A stretch of 50,378 nucleotides of DNA from Prochlorococcus sp. AG-363-O06 (lineage in GTDB: Bacteria > Cyanobacteriota > Cyanobacteriia > PCC-6307 > Cyanobiaceae), in contig QCFY01000009.1 in assembly GCA_003280085.1 (NCBI GenBank), forward strand, positions 1 through 50,378, in the 5' to 3' direction. The position numbers were made by a program, and so were the translations under genes. The notes under the pieces were generated by a model that saw only the letters and a program-made list of their open reading frames with translations, did no database searches and was not told the origin of the DNA. Below are positions 22,053 through 31,838 of this stretch, piece after piece. The stretch's first letter is position 1; every line of letters starts with the position of its first letter.

Positions 22053-22931
22053 TCATTCCTGCCCATCTATGCTCACTTTTCCATCTTTAACTTTGGCGTT
22101 ATGTGAAAGGTGAGTGTATGTAAGCTTATCTAATACTGCTGGCCCATAAGACACTAATTGGGAGGCCCAGTAAAGTAATGGCGCATCTCCAATCCTATAT
22201 CTATGAATGATTCCGGTTTGGTTTATATATCTTGAGAATATTTTGAATCCAGAAAATTCTGAAAGAAGCTTTATATTATAATAGCAAACATTGCTGTACA
22301 GCATAGGTGACTCTTGGTAGTATTCCTTTTTCCATAGGTCATAAAAATCTAAATTAGTTAACTTCAGAAATCGCGGTAGTCTATCATTAGTTACTTTATG
22401 AGACTCCATAAAGAGCGCAGGTGTCCCTAAAAGGTTAGGAGCTTGATTGACTATCAGGTCATAAACTGGTGATAAACTATCATGTAGAATACAGTCTTCA
22501 TCTACCCGTAATGCATGAGTAAAACCAATTTGAGATAGGAGATTAATGCAACCTACTGCATAAAAATGACACATATTTCGATAGCCTGATGTCCAGAATA
22601 TGGGAGGATCAAAATCATGTGCATATCCTTTAACTAAATAATCTTTATAAGGCCCAATTGCGACTTTATAGGGATTCGTCTCATCCCAATTTGAATATAT
22701 ATTCTTAGCATTAACAAAAAGAATACCTCTTTTTGAATTAGAGCAAATATACTTTTGGTGCTCATCTGGAATATTACCTTCGTGAAAAAGAACTAATTCT
22801 ATTGGAACAGGACATTGATATTTATCCAACAAGTAATTTAAAGTATTATTCCTTGCTATTAGTAGTTCATACCTAGTGACATCTTCATAGCCTCTAGTAA
22901 GAGCAAAAATTGCAAACTTGTGTGCTTCCAT
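22053..22931 (-). CDS. GT-A type glycosyltransferase, possibly mannosyltransferase-like (GT15)
   Basis: The 292-residue protein begins with a strand and helix typical of nucleotide-sugar transferases. It carries a metal-binding box RVDEDCIL (residues about 142-149) after GYRNMCHFYAVGCINLLSQ. The combination of an R-x-M-C-x-F helix and a VDxD-type box recalls GT15 alpha-mannosyltransferases, but that is a tentative match. A late YTHLSHN segment may hold a catalytic histidine. It is separated from paralogue 2 by 120 bp on the same strand. Confidence 0.55.
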   Translation of the reverse strand: MEAHKFAIFALTRGYEDVTRYELLIARNNTLNYLLDKYQCPVPIELVLFHEGNIPDEHQKYICSNSKRGILFVNAKNIYSNWDETNPYKVAIGPYKDYLVKGYAHDFDPPIFWTSGYRNMCHFYAVGCINLLSQIGFTHALRVDEDCILHDSLSPVYDLIVNQAPNLLGTPALFMESHKVTNDRLPRFLKLTNLDFYDLWKKEYYQESPMLYSNVCYYNIKLLSEFSGFKIFSRYINQTGIIHRYRIGDAPLLYWASQLVSYGPAVLDKLTYTHLSHNAKVKDGKVSIDGQE

Positions 22932-23006
22932 TGTTTTAATTATACCAGGAGTATTAGCATTGACATCTAAGGGATGTCCGGCTTAAATAAAAAAAGATGA
23001 AAAAAC

Positions 23007-23546
23007 GTGTTGTCATTCTACTCTGAAGCTGAGTTGAATCAGATAGGCTTCAAAGAGTTAGGTAAAAATGTCTTGCTTAGTAGGAAGGCAAGTTTCTACA
23101 GAGCATCTGAAATAACTATTGGGAGCAATTCTCGTGTGGATGATTTCTGTGTAATCACTGGAAAGGTTGATATTGGGAAATATTGTCATATTGCTCCTCA
23201 ATCTATTGTTTCTGGGGGACAGAAACATTCAGTTAAGCTCCATGACTTTTCTACATTGGCATATAGAGTTACCGTTTTTTCAAGATCAGATGATTATTCA
23301 GGTGAATTCTTAACTGGTTCGGTTGTAGATAAATCAAAAGTAAATAATTTTGAAAGCGAGGTGAACATTCAGGCGTTTAGCATCTTAGGGACTGGATGTG
23401 TTATCATGCCAGGAGTAACTATCTCTGAAGGTTGCGCAATAGGAGCAATGACATTAGTTAGATCATCCACTCAACCATGGTCTATTTATGCTGGTATTCC
23501 AGCAAGATTAATAAAACCCAGAAGTAAAAATTGTTTAGACCTCTAA
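23007..23546 (+). CDS. left-handed beta-helix acyltransferase
   Basis: The 179-residue protein shows hexapeptide repeats of the LbH acyltransferase fold, including GSNSRVDDFCVITGKVDIG, IAPQSIVSGG and a late GTGCVIMPGVTISEGCAIGA followed by GIPARLIK, which is diagnostic of sugar O- or N-acetyltransferases. The start is a GTG. It lies 31 bp upstream of a sugar aminotransferase gene on the same strand, so it likely acetylates the amino sugar made there, though it could O-acetylate the glycan instead. Confidence 0.85.
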   Translation: MLSFYSEAELNQIGFKELGKNVLLSRKASFYRASEITIGSNSRVDDFCVITGKVDIGKYCHIAPQSIVSGGQKHSVKLHDFSTLAYRVTVFSRSDDYSGEFLTGSVVDKSKVNNFESEVNIQAFSILGTGCVIMPGVTISEGCAIGAMTLVRSSTQPWSIYAGIPARLIKPRSKNCLDL

Positions 23547-23577
23547 TTGTTAGATGATTCAGTAATTCTTTACTTAC

Positions 23578-24720
23578 ATGTCAATAATTCCTTTTAATAA
23601 ACCTTACCTATCTGGTAACGAAATAAAATATATTCAGGAAGCACATTTAGCTGGTGCCCTAGCTGGTAATGGAACTTATACCAATAAATGTACTACTTGG
23701 ATAGAACAAAAACTCCAATGTAAGTCTGCCTTGTTAACACACTCTTGTACGGCAGCTCTTGAAATGTCTTCATTGATTTTAGACTACAAGCCAGGTGACG
23801 AAATTATCATGCCTAGCTATACATTTGTTTCTAGTGCAAATGCCTTTGTATTGCGAGGTGTGATTCCAGTATTTGTTGATATAGACCCTATAACACTTAA
23901 TTTGTCTCCAAGTGAAATCATAAAAGCAATTACAAATAAGACAAAGGCTATTCTTGTAGTTCATTATGCAGGTCATTCTTGCTTTATGGATCAAATCCAG
24001 AAAATAGCTAATGATTTTAATCTTGATATTATTGAAGATGCAGCCCAGGCATTTCTATCTAAGGATTCTAATAATAGGTATCTAGGGACTATAGGGAGTC
24101 TAGGATGTATTAGCTTTCATGAAACGAAAAATATCATTTCTGGTGAAGGTGGTTGCTTATTAATTAATAAGGAAGAGCATATTGAAAGAGCACAAGTCCT
24201 CCACGAAAAAGGAACTAATAGAACTAAATTTTTAAAAGGAACAATTGATAAATATACTTGGGAGGATCTAGGCTCATCATTCCTTCCAGGAGAACTTGTC
24301 GCATCCTTCTTGTATGCACAGCTTCAATCTGCAGAAGAAATTACACAAAAACGCCGCAAACTTTGGAGTGACTACTATCTTAAACTAAGTGCTTACGATC
24401 TAGGAGATGTCAAACTACCTCAAATTAATTTGGGCAGCGATCTAGATAATGCTCACATATTCTATTTATTGGCACCTACACATGAATTTAGAGACAATCT
24501 TATCTATAAAATGAAATTAGCCAATGTTCAAACTGTTTTTCATTATGTTCCACTGCACAGCTCTCCCGGAGGTATTCGCTTTGGTAGATTCATAGGAAAT
24601 ATGGAGAATACTAATGATATTGCTAATCGGCTGATCAGGTTGCCTTTATGGATAGGCTTAGATACAGATTTAGTAATTAGGCCTCTTGTGAAGATTATTA
24701 ATGATCTTAATAGACTATAG
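23578..24720 (+). CDS. wecE: sugar-nucleotide aminotransferase, WecE/RffA type
   Basis: This PLP enzyme converts dTDP-4-keto-6-deoxyglucose into dTDP-4-amino-4,6-dideoxygalactose. The family-specific start IPFNKPYLSGNEIKYI, the LTHSCTAALEMSSLIL segment, IIEDAAQAF with the PLP-binding aspartate and the lysine box SFHETKNIISGEGG are all present. The length, 380 residues, matches WecE. It pairs with the acyltransferase just upstream. dTDP-glucose pathway genes (rfbA/rfbB) are not in the window. Its stop overlaps the end of the convergent gene by 6 bp. Confidence 0.9.
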   Translation: MSIIPFNKPYLSGNEIKYIQEAHLAGALAGNGTYTNKCTTWIEQKLQCKSALLTHSCTAALEMSSLILDYKPGDEIIMPSYTFVSSANAFVLRGVIPVFVDIDPITLNLSPSEIIKAITNKTKAILVVHYAGHSCFMDQIQKIANDFNLDIIEDAAQAFLSKDSNNRYLGTIGSLGCISFHETKNIISGEGGCLLINKEEHIERAQVLHEKGTNRTKFLKGTIDKYTWEDLGSSFLPGELVASFLYAQLQSAEEITQKRRKLWSDYYLKLSAYDLGDVKLPQINLGSDLDNAHIFYLLAPTHEFRDNLIYKMKLANVQTVFHYVPLHSSPGGIRFGRFIGNMENTNDIANRLIRLPLWIGLDTDLVIRPLVKIINDLNRL

Positions 24721-26091
24721 CTCTATATCAAAGTGAATTAACCTAGCTTTATTGATATTATAAATGTCGATTTTTAGCAAGACCTTGTTACCTTGTAAAC
24801 TTTCTATTGATTGATCTCTAGTATTTTTCTTGCTGTCAGTGATGACTTTTAAACGGGGTAAAATAGCAAGCATCGCCAATAATAAATTTAAGCACTTCTC
24901 TTGAAGTCTCTTTCGAGCCTGATTATCAATTTCTTTTATTGTTATAGCTGTTTCAACGTACCATTCTTTGCGATGTACTTCTTGAATTAGCTCAAATATT
25001 TCTATTAATCTTGAAAGTTGATCGATAGAATAAACTTCTAGAAAGTCTATTATTGAAGCTTGTAAGTTATCTTCCTGGATTGTAGTTTGTTTCCGATTAG
25101 CAAGACTTCCGATAAAATTATTTCTAGTTACATCGGATTCGTTTGGAAGTATATCTAACAATAATTGTTTTGCATTCATTGATATACTATTCGCTTCTTC
25201 ACTATTACTTGCTAATTTAATGTAATTTTTGATTAAATCGTCTGATGAGGTGTAGATAATACAATTTAACCCATTAACCATTTTAGACCCAACCCAATTT
25301 GCTTCCGATAACTTGTCACTATATAAACAACAGCCATATAGTAATGGAAGAAATGTTTGAAAAGAGAATGTTCCATTTAATGAACATGTTATTATGTGTT
25401 GTGGAAAACTGATTCTTTCTTTCCATTCTTCAAAACGTAGTCTTGAATGTATCTTTACATCAATTGATGCTTTACTTATTAATGCCCTGTTAATAATTCT
25501 TGTTCTATGGAAGTGATAAGGTGAGTAGACTTCTCCATAATAGTTTATACCATTAGCGATTGATATATTTTTATTATAAATATTCGAAGGCTTGCAAAAT
25601 GGAAAGTCTAATGATTGTAGCTTACACGAAGCAGAAAAGAATGGGTTGTATTGATTATGTGAACAACAAATATGAGTAAAGCGTTCACTAGAGATATAAC
25701 CTATTAAATCTAAGATCGGTCTTTTCATGTGATGAGTATCCCCTACTACTGCCACACAAGGGCAATTTAATGCTTCAATTCCTCTTACCCGGCATGTAGC
25801 AGTGGCTTCCATTACATGCCAGTAAAAACCAACTTGTGACAATGTAATACCTGAAATTAACTTTACTCTTTCGTTGAAGTGGCTATCAAGATGAAAATAA
25901 AAGCTAGGAGTACTAATGCAAACAATTTTCACTCCTCTATAATCGTGGACTCCATTTCTGATAAGTGGTCCTGCAAAGATAATAGTTTCGAATGTGAATA
26001 AATGTCGAAACCACCAGAAATGATCCGAACTTGCTATTTTATTTGGCGGATCGCGTAACCAATAGGGTACAAAAGCTACATTTGATGTCAA
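24715..26091 (-). CDS. CgeB-like GT-B glycosyltransferase
   Basis: The 458-residue protein has the pattern of CgeB-type glycosyltransferases: a middle CVAVVGDTHHMKRP and FTHICCSHNQYNPFF (an N-terminal-domain strand and a helix with histidines), a SRLRFEEWKERISFPQHIITCSLNGTFSFQTF segment and a late LPLLYGCCLYSDKL. The last 100 residues are helical and may be an accessory tail. It is probably cytoplasmic and uses an activated sugar. The assignment rests on motif layout, so the exact family is uncertain. Confidence 0.55.
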   Translation of the reverse strand: MTSNVAFVPYWLRDPPNKIASSDHFWWFRHLFTFETIIFAGPLIRNGVHDYRGVKIVCISTPSFYFHLDSHFNERVKLISGITLSQVGFYWHVMEATATCRVRGIEALNCPCVAVVGDTHHMKRPILDLIGYISSERFTHICCSHNQYNPFFSASCKLQSLDFPFCKPSNIYNKNISIANGINYYGEVYSPYHFHRTRIINRALISKASIDVKIHSRLRFEEWKERISFPQHIITCSLNGTFSFQTFLPLLYGCCLYSDKLSEANWVGSKMVNGLNCIIYTSSDDLIKNYIKLASNSEEANSISMNAKQLLLDILPNESDVTRNNFIGSLANRKQTTIQEDNLQASIIDFLEVYSIDQLSRLIEIFELIQEVHRKEWYVETAITIKEIDNQARKRLQEKCLNLLLAMLAILPRLKVITDSKKNTRDQSIESLQGNKVLLKIDIYNINKARLIHFDIEL

Positions 26092-26306
26092 GATATTAGA
26101 TTCTCAAATTTCTACAGTGATAATAGCAAGACTATTATTTTTGTGCTGATGACATTTTGGAATTTTACAATTTAATATAGGTAACTTTTGGTTTAAACTC
26201 TTTTTCTTTTTATCGTTCATCCCAATTTAGCAAGCTCTTTAACGTATTTGAATTTACTCATATTTATGTGCTCTATTAAAAAAGAGGTTTCCTTTGAGAA
26301 GAAGAA

Positions 26307-27374
26307 TTAACTTGTAACCCAGGAGATTCTATAATTCATATCTTTTGCCCATTCTTCATTGTAAAGTGAGTCCATGCATTTAACCTTCTCTAGGCACTGA
26401 TCATTCATCCATTCGTTAGATATATCTTCGTATGTTGGTATGTATAGGGAATGACAATCGTGACTAAATATAGATAGCATCTGGGCAAAACTTGAAGTTG
26501 AGGCAATTACTTTCTTTGCCCAATAGATTATTCCAGCATCATATATATAATCTTTTGTAGAAATGTGAATATACTTAATCCCGACGTTATTACAGTAATC
26601 TTTTATTAAACCAGGGACAGGGTTATTCATGCCATTCTTTTTTAAATCATCTGGTTCAGAAACTATTATTATTTTATTTGGTGAGATTCTCTTAATACAT
26701 TTTAAATAGTAGTTTAGAGGAGGTAGTGGAATTGCACCTTCGAATAAAGCATCGCCGCCTCTCACGTGTACAACTACAGAATCGTTAACATCAAGTTCCG
26801 AATATTCGTTTTTGCTAGGTATTTTACTAAAAATGCTCCTAGAGCTTTCTTGTAATAGCTTCCTGTTGAAATTAGTATTTAATGCGACATCAGTAATGAA
26901 TTTATTGATTGACTCCGAATAACTAATCTGTGGTAAATCTGAATTAAAGCTATCCTTTTCTGGATAGAGAATGACTAGATTTGATTTCGACAGTGGCGAC
27001 TTTATACATAAAATAATATTAATTTCTCTTTGGGCATGTATTAACTTACTTAAGGTTCCTAGTTTATCGCCTAGTCTTCCATTTAGAAGATTTACCTTTA
27101 AAATAAATTCCTTTTTTGGTAGTCCTAGTTGAAAAAGAATTTCTGTTGGTATTTCCAACCCTGTGGCATTCATCATATTTATCAAGCTAATATTCCTTTG
27201 CTCTTCATTTTCTTTACTACTTGCCAGAGCATCTCTTATTCCTTTTAGATAACTTGGTAGTTCTCCTGAGAATTTTGTATTGTCTAAATAACCAAGAGCC
27301 ACAGCGGGCCCTTTTGACTTTGATTGGTCAAGAATAAACTTTATTAATTCTTGAATGGATGGTTTTGTTTCCAA
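26307..27374 (-). CDS. GT11/fucosyltransferase-like glycosyltransferase, paralogue 3
   Basis: This is the third member of the paralogous trio, 355 residues. It has NGRLGDKLGTLSKLIHA, VHVRGGDALFEGAIPLPP, IIIVSEPDDLKKNG, YDAGIIYWAKKVIASTSSF and a KDMNYRISWV end. The N-terminal domain (ELIKFILDQSKSKGPAVALG) aligns with the other two, with variation between. It lies on the minus strand, diverging from the gene at 27563. The gene-free 26092-26306 has no visible feature. Confidence 0.7.
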   Translation of the reverse strand: METKPSIQELIKFILDQSKSKGPAVALGYLDNTKFSGELPSYLKGIRDALASSKENEEQRNISLINMMNATGLEIPTEILFQLGLPKKEFILKVNLLNGRLGDKLGTLSKLIHAQREINIILCIKSPLSKSNLVILYPEKDSFNSDLPQISYSESINKFITDVALNTNFNRKLLQESSRSIFSKIPSKNEYSELDVNDSVVVHVRGGDALFEGAIPLPPLNYYLKCIKRISPNKIIIVSEPDDLKKNGMNNPVPGLIKDYCNNVGIKYIHISTKDYIYDAGIIYWAKKVIASTSSFAQMLSIFSHDCHSLYIPTYEDISNEWMNDQCLEKVKCMDSLYNEEWAKDMNYRISWVTS

Positions 27375-27562
27375 CCGCTTAAAAATTGGTTTACAGTATT
27401 TTACGTGCTAATCACTTTCTTATCAAATACCTAAATATAGCATTAACATTTTTTCTATGGCTTTTTGGATTTTTCACTATAAACCTACTTAAATTAAATT
27501 GATTAGGTTTTGTTCGTTACAATATTCACTTGTTTTGCAAACCCTATTCCATACCAGTGAGT

Positions 27563-28573
27563 ATGAAAAAATCAGATTTTGATTTAGGATATGTTTACAC
27601 TATCATTTTATCTATGTACCAAAATAGCGAAATAGCTTTAAGGAATTACCAAGAACTCATTGCTTATCGACAAAATTTGTTTTTTAATCACTGTAGTTAT
27701 GCTTTGAATAAGTTCTTAATTCCTTATATTTATTCTTTAAAAATAAACACCGGTGTAGGCTACGATAGTTATACTACTTACTCTGATCGAGCAGCCATTA
27801 TATTAGAGAATAGAATCGATGAATATTGGCTGTTCTCAATTTTAAATACATGGTTGATGTGCCCTGCAGATACAAAGATTATAGCTGTTATAGACGATAA
27901 CCAACTTGATGAGGCAAATGCACTTTTGCATAACTCTGCCCTTTCCTCTAAAGTGATCATTGTTTTGTCTGATAAGTTTGGTTTTAAAGATAGGATCAAT
28001 CTAACCAGCTACAATCAAGTACTCAAAACAGAATTCTTTTGGAAAAATATTAACTCAAAATCTACTTTAGTTTTTCAAAAAGATTCACTTTTGATCAAAC
28101 CAGTACCTAAATTTTACTTTTCACTACCTTTTCTTGGCGCTCCCTGGTCAGACAAAAGAATTATGCATGAATATTTTCCTAAATATAATTCAGTTAAAGA
28201 ACCTATCGGTATTGAACGCTTAGATTACTCCACTTGGGACGAATCTGCGGGTTTAATTGATAGACCCTATCCTCATTTTCATGGTAATGGAGGTCTATCT
28301 ATTAGAAATAATACGTTAATGCAGCAGATAGCAAAAGGTCATTCCCACGCCACCTCGGATTCTGAATCTGAGGACATTTTCTTTTCTAAACATATAGCTA
28401 ACTATACAGAGGCTCCGCCTCATGAAATAGCTTCATCCTTTGCTTCAGAGACAAGCTATAATCAATCATCTATAGGCTTTCATGCTTCATTTAAATGCCT
28501 GTCATGTTCCGAACAATCTCATTTCTATGATAGACATATTAGATCATTAATATCTTTGTGTGAAATTAAATAG
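27563..28573 (+). CDS. DUF5672-family protein, glycosyltransferase-like
   Basis: The C-terminal half matches DUF5672: WLFSILNTW, EFFWKNINSKSTLVFQKDSLLI, LPFLGAPWSD, a GNGGLSIRNN segment and ESEDIFFSKHIANY followed by EIASSFASET. DUF5672 proteins have a glycosyltransferase-like core and are common in surface-glycan loci. I place the start at the ATG at 27563 (about 336 residues). A TTG at 27530 would add 11 residues and cannot be excluded. Confidence 0.7.
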   Translation: MKKSDFDLGYVYTIILSMYQNSEIALRNYQELIAYRQNLFFNHCSYALNKFLIPYIYSLKINTGVGYDSYTTYSDRAAIILENRIDEYWLFSILNTWLMCPADTKIIAVIDDNQLDEANALLHNSALSSKVIIVLSDKFGFKDRINLTSYNQVLKTEFFWKNINSKSTLVFQKDSLLIKPVPKFYFSLPFLGAPWSDKRIMHEYFPKYNSVKEPIGIERLDYSTWDESAGLIDRPYPHFHGNGGLSIRNNTLMQQIAKGHSHATSDSESEDIFFSKHIANYTEAPPHEIASSFASETSYNQSSIGFHASFKCLSCSEQSHFYDRHIRSLISLCEIK

Positions 28574-28685
28574 ATAGTTTATGAGGTATCTTCTTATGCT
28601 AGCTTATTTTTCTAGAAGGTCCCTTATCGCTCTCTTTTTCTGCCAGGAGTTTTAGTTTATAATAAAGCAACTCAAAGTATTAAAA

Positions 28686-29447
28686 TTGGATATACAAACT
28701 CTAGTCATTACTCTAGATAAAACTCCTGAACGTAGTAATGCATTTAAAAAAAGGAACAGTACGTCTTTAGGTAAGTATCAGTTTATTTCCGGAGTTGATG
28801 GATTAAGCGAGTGGAGTGTCATCATACGTTCCAGGCTAGTTACCCAGGAAGCTTTGAATTCCTGGAGTAAAGGCGCAATTGGTTCTGCCTTAAGTCATCT
28901 TCAATGTTGGAAGAAATGCATAGAATCTAATCAGTTGACATTGATAATTGAGGATGATGCTTTGGTAGCAAATGATATACAATCTAAGATTATTAATATA
29001 ATTAATAATCTCACCCATGATTTTGATATCCTTCATTTAGGGTGGAACTTTGATTCAGTTCTAAAGGCAGAAATATTTCCTCAAATCAACTTTATTTCTC
29101 TTTTCGATGATCCATATCCAAATGAAGAAAAAATTAATAACATTATCGAGACAGAGGAGCCTAGAAAAGTTATTCGGCTTGTTAACTCTTTAGGCTTTCC
29201 TGGTTATGTCATTACTCCCTCTGCAGCCAAACGACTTTTGAATTTAATTTGCCCTTTGAGAACAGAGTCAGTACGTATTGGGCGAGGCATTCCAGTCTTT
29301 GAGAGTTATAGTTTAGACTCTCTAATCAATAATCTTTATAATGAATTTAGTGTATGGATAACATTGCCACCTCTTATTATAGCATTAAATAATAGTGAAA
29401 GTTCCTTGACTAGATTCTCTACAAATCCACAATCATTTGGCCAATAA
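28686..29447 (+). CDS. GT25-family glycosyltransferase
   Basis: The protein of 253 residues has the GT25 core of LPS galactosyl- or glucosyltransferases: TLVITLDKTPERSNAF at the start, KGAIGSALSHLQCWKKCIES, LTLIIEDDALVANDI (metal-binding acidic box) and FPGYVITPSAAKRLL. The start codon is TTG at 28686, as no in-frame ATG lies near. It is in the same direction as the DUF5672 gene, 113 bp upstream, and convergent with the O-antigen ligase gene. Confidence 0.85.
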   Translation: MDIQTLVITLDKTPERSNAFKKRNSTSLGKYQFISGVDGLSEWSVIIRSRLVTQEALNSWSKGAIGSALSHLQCWKKCIESNQLTLIIEDDALVANDIQSKIINIINNLTHDFDILHLGWNFDSVLKAEIFPQINFISLFDDPYPNEEKINNIIETEEPRKVIRLVNSLGFPGYVITPSAAKRLLNLICPLRTESVRIGRGIPVFESYSLDSLINNLYNEFSVWITLPPLIIALNNSESSLTRFSTNPQSFGQ

Positions 29448-29486
29448 TATTATTAGAATTGCCATAAACTTAGTAAATTAACTCCA

Positions 29487-30764
29487 TTAATTAGTATTTA
29501 ATTTATTGAGACTTGATTTCTTAAGTCCACAGCCAATACCTAGTACTAACCAGAATATTGGGACATCACCTAAATGACCAGAAAACATTACATAGACAGT
29601 AGCTTGTATAAATAAGAATAGTATCCATAATGAATTCAAGTCATCGCTAACAGCCTTGACTATATTTAAATATGCATAAGACCAGGCATATAGAAGACAT
29701 CCTCCCATTAATATGCCGCCTAGTGCAACAGATTCAATTAAATAATTGTGGGGATAGAATATTGATTCACCCCATAATGATGCAAGATTCTGGATATTTG
29801 TATGAACTTCAAAGCCACTCCCAATAATTGGATTTTTTAAGAATTCACTAATACTAAGGTTAATCATACGAAGCCTTTGGACTGAATTAGGATCAAACCC
29901 TGTATTCAATATTTTTTGTTTTATTGACGGTGAAACAAAGGTTAGATATGTAATTAAAACTGTAATAAGTGATATTAATGAGAACTTATATATTAATTTC
30001 CTATTATATGTAATATTGATTTTATCTTTACTCAGGATTAGGCTAATGAATGGAATTATTAACGATAGGCCGGCAGCCCTTGTACCACTGTAGGCTGTAA
30101 GAAATAAACCTATCAATATTGCTATTAATGTTATTAGCTTATCTTGCATCTTTGCAAGTGAGTTACTAATTAATAAACTAAAACCAAGTAAAGTTAATGA
30201 TGCTGCAGCATGTCCTGATGGGATTTGGTTTAGATGTGGTAGCCCAAAATATGGAGAACTATACCCTGGATTTATCCCATAAAATATACCTGATAATCCT
30301 ATGATGATTACGCCTTTATATGTTAGATTTTTACTCCATGATATCATCTTTGAATTCATTATTAAAAAATAGCCTGAGGTTGAAAGTATAAGTGAACTGC
30401 CAAAACCCCAAGATAACAACTCCCAAATAGGTATTGCTGTTGAAACTCCATTAATAATTACTCCATAGCAAAGCCTAGTAAAATATTGAAGCCAAAAAAT
30501 AATAATAGCAATAAAAGGTATTGACAAACTTCTAATTTTGTTTTTCTGAGTTATAACTAAGCTCACCCCAACAGCACCGATAAAGGCTAAAGCTCCTCTC
30601 ATTATTAACATTATTAATCTATTTGATATGTCGACCTGAAAGGCAAAAATTGATAGAAACGTTTGTCCAAATAAAGTTATCAACAATACTATTTCTAGAA
30701 TTGTTTGACTATCCAGCCAATTGTGTAATGGCTCAGCAATGGAATTTAATTTTTTGTACGTCAT
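29487..30764 (-). CDS. O-antigen ligase/polymerase membrane protein
   Basis: The 425-residue protein is almost wholly hydrophobic, with about ten membrane spans. A large loop near residues 290-340 contains NPIIGSGFEVH and HNYLIESVALGG, the signature of the WaaL/Wzy family that polymerises O-antigen or transfers it onto lipid A core. It sits in the inner membrane and acts in the periplasm. A ligase and a polymerase cannot be told apart here. Both are expected once in a surface-glycan locus, and only this one is seen. Confidence 0.82.
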   Translation of the reverse strand: MTYKKLNSIAEPLHNWLDSQTILEIVLLITLFGQTFLSIFAFQVDISNRLIMLIMRGALAFIGAVGVSLVITQKNKIRSLSIPFIAIIIFWLQYFTRLCYGVIINGVSTAIPIWELLSWGFGSSLILSTSGYFLIMNSKMISWSKNLTYKGVIIIGLSGIFYGINPGYSSPYFGLPHLNQIPSGHAAASLTLLGFSLLISNSLAKMQDKLITLIAILIGLFLTAYSGTRAAGLSLIIPFISLILSKDKINITYNRKLIYKFSLISLITVLITYLTFVSPSIKQKILNTGFDPNSVQRLRMINLSISEFLKNPIIGSGFEVHTNIQNLASLWGESIFYPHNYLIESVALGGILMGGCLLYAWSYAYLNIVKAVSDDLNSLWILFLFIQATVYVMFSGHLGDVPIFWLVLGIGCGLKKSSLNKLNTN

Positions 30765-30965
30765 CCTAATATTTGTACAACTTTTGACTCTATAGCCAAT
30801 TTCGTCTTCATAACTTATTTCAATTGGTGTATATAGTAGAGCTTAAATGTTTATACTTGTCAATAATGACAGTTAATCTTTCCTTCTGCTAAAATTTTCT
30901 ATTGCATTCTATTTATGAACTAACTTCGATTCGACCCTTTGCTTATAGTGATTGGAGTATTTTGA

Positions 30966-31838
30966 ATGACTACTTTTAGCTTAGTCTTATCTACTTTGGA
31001 TAGAGTAGAAGAAGTAGATTTGTTTTTAGCTTCAATTTTTGATCAGACAATTAAACCCACCGATCTAGTGATCATTGATCAAAATCAAAATGGGTGCCTA
31101 GATACGCTTATTTCTAAATGGAGTCATAGGCTTCCTATTAGACACTATAAAGTCAATTTTAAAGGTGTTTGTAGAGCTAGGAATTATGGTGCCCATCTTG
31201 CCAAAGGTGAATTGATTTCTTTCCCTGATGACGATTGTCAATATCTTCCAAACACTATTAGAGATGTGATCTCAGCTTTTGAAATAAGAAGGGATTGCTC
31301 CGTTTTGATTGGTATGAAACAAGATGACGTCAAGAAACTTCTTCCAACTAGCGAGTTTTTTATTAGGAACTTTATTGATCTATTTAAGTCTAGAGCTGAG
31401 ACCTCTCAGATATTTTTTAGAAAAGTCACTATAGACACCTTGCAGCCATATGCTTTTGACACTAATATTGGTCCTGGTTCTGATGGTTTATATATTTCTA
31501 ATGATGAGACAGATGTTCTAATCAGGATCTTCTTGCAAGGTTGGAAAGTCTTATTTCAGCCAAAAATAAAAATCAATCATCATTCATCTGATGGTAGTTT
31601 GTATAAAACATATAGATACGCAATTTCAAGATTTTATATTATCCGAAAACATAAGTTAGGCCTGTTTATTTATATAATTAATTTAATACAGCCTATACTC
31701 CAGTTGAGATGTCAATTTAATTTTCATACGCTTAGCTATTGTCTTGTAAAAATAGTAGGTAGATCTGGACTCCCAGTTCTATTTCAATATTTAAGGAACT
31801 ATAAATTAAATATTCTCTTTTCTAAGCTTATTAAATAG
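30966..31838 (+). CDS. GT2-family glycosyltransferase
   Basis: The 290-residue protein begins with the GT-A nucleotide-binding fold (FSLVLSTLDRVEEVDLFLAS) and has FKGVCRARNYGAHLAKGELISFPDDDCQYLP, where the DDD box binds the metal and nucleotide sugar. A later WKVLFQPKIKINHHSSDGS segment is typical of GT2 enzymes, and the C-terminal hydrophobic stretch (LGLFIYIINLIQPILQL) may tie it to the membrane. Its 3' end overlaps the convergent small gene by 33 bp. Confidence 0.88.
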   Translation: MTTFSLVLSTLDRVEEVDLFLASIFDQTIKPTDLVIIDQNQNGCLDTLISKWSHRLPIRHYKVNFKGVCRARNYGAHLAKGELISFPDDDCQYLPNTIRDVISAFEIRRDCSVLIGMKQDDVKKLLPTSEFFIRNFIDLFKSRAETSQIFFRKVTIDTLQPYAFDTNIGPGSDGLYISNDETDVLIRIFLQGWKVLFQPKIKINHHSSDGSLYKTYRYAISRFYIIRKHKLGLFIYIINLIQPILQLRCQFNFHTLSYCLVKIVGRSGLPVLFQYLRNYKLNILFSKLIK

